DNA of 5,169 bases from Minisyncoccota bacterium. Its GTDB lineage: Bacteria > Patescibacteriota > Minisyncoccia > SW-4-49-11. The stretch is from positions 1 to 5,169 of the forward strand of contig JAHEOE010000056.1 in assembly GCA_018609785.1 (NCBI GenBank), in the 5' to 3' direction. The translations under genes and the position numbers were made by a program. Under the pieces are notes generated by a model. The model saw only the letters and a program-made list of their open reading frames with translations, had not been told where the DNA came from and made no database searches. Shown here in pieces: positions 4,929 to 5,169 of the stretch; position 1 is the stretch's first letter, and the number at the start of each line of letters is the position of its first letter.

Positions 4929-5169
4929 ATGAAAAACAAATATATGATGACACTCGGCGGGATTCTCCTCATACTTCTACTCGGTTGGGCCGTGTATATG
5001 TATGTAACCCCTTCAACCAAATCTGTGTCTTCTTCACAATCCGCTAAAACATCGTCTATGCCCAATACCAGTACAGAAACCAAAGATATGCTTATAGCAG
5101 GAGGCTGCTTTTGGTGTGTGGAAGCTGATATGGAAAAGGTGGAAGGCGTACAGCGAGCTGTTTCCGGAT
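4929..5169 (+). CDS. msrA: Membrane-anchored peptide methionine sulfoxide reductase A (5' part)
   Basis: MsrA reduces methionine-S-sulfoxide in proteins back to methionine, with the first cysteine of GCFWC as nucleophile. The 80 visible residues contain a short basic start, one hydrophobic segment (~8-27, ending in AVYMYV), a Ser/Thr/Lys-rich linker (~28-50), and the start of the catalytic domain, MLIAGGCFWCVEADMEKVEGVQRAVSG, with catalytic Cys60. The gene runs off the right edge, so resolving cysteines and any fused MsrB domain cannot be seen. The N-terminal segment is a signal anchor or uncleaved signal; no lipoprotein cysteine follows it. The enzyme therefore probably works outside the cytoplasmic membrane. 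It has its own promoter and is separated from secF by 620 non-coding bases, so it is not part of the sec operon. Confidence 0.9.
   Translation, partial: MKNKYMMTLGGILLILLLGWAVYMYVTPSTKSVSSSQSAKTSSMPNTSTETKDMLIAGGCFWCVEADMEKVEGVQRAVSG

Overview
The window carries three complete genes, two partial genes and two long non-coding gaps full of inverted repeats. The complete genes encode a YbaB/EbfC-family nucleoid protein, SecD and SecF, all on the + strand. They probably form one operon driven by a clear TTTACA-17-TATACT promoter. At the left edge is the 3' part of an unrecognised gene for an acidic Ser/Glu/Gln-rich protein. At the right edge is the 5' part of a membrane-anchored methionine sulfoxide reductase A gene, which has its own extended -10 promoter. 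Every gene call is on the + strand.

The organism is a bacterium. Small, separate SecD and SecF proteins, a short YbaB, start codons without a convincing Shine-Dalgarno and a very short msrA leader would fit a Candidate Phyla Radiation (Patescibacteria) genome. That is inference from gene style only; no marker in the window proves it. The visible stop codons are TAA (three) and TAG (one).

Layout: 3-818, end of an unknown gene. 819-1369, non-coding: three copies of a hairpin module with a TGAGAC loop and a fixed GAGAC bulge (832-1024), a purine-rich linker (about 1027-1120), and a second domain of stacked hairpins (1121-1332). 1370-1397, an intrinsic terminator that closes this transcript. 1404-1432, promoter. 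1464-4308, ybaB-secD-secF. 4309-4928, non-coding: a 285-bp element bounded by 19-nt imperfect inverted repeats and containing two homologous long hairpins with G-rich tops (4340-4624), then further hairpins, an 8-bp dyad and the msrA promoter. 4929-5169, start of msrA.

The gene part is ordinary: SecDF uses the proton gradient to help the Sec channel pull proteins across the membrane, and MsrA repairs oxidised methionine, here apparently outside the cytoplasm. The non-coding part is the interesting one. In both gaps a structure is repeated within the gap, with paired positions changing together or G-U pairs keeping helices intact, which points to selection on RNA or single-strand folding. I could not match either structure to an RNA family from memory.
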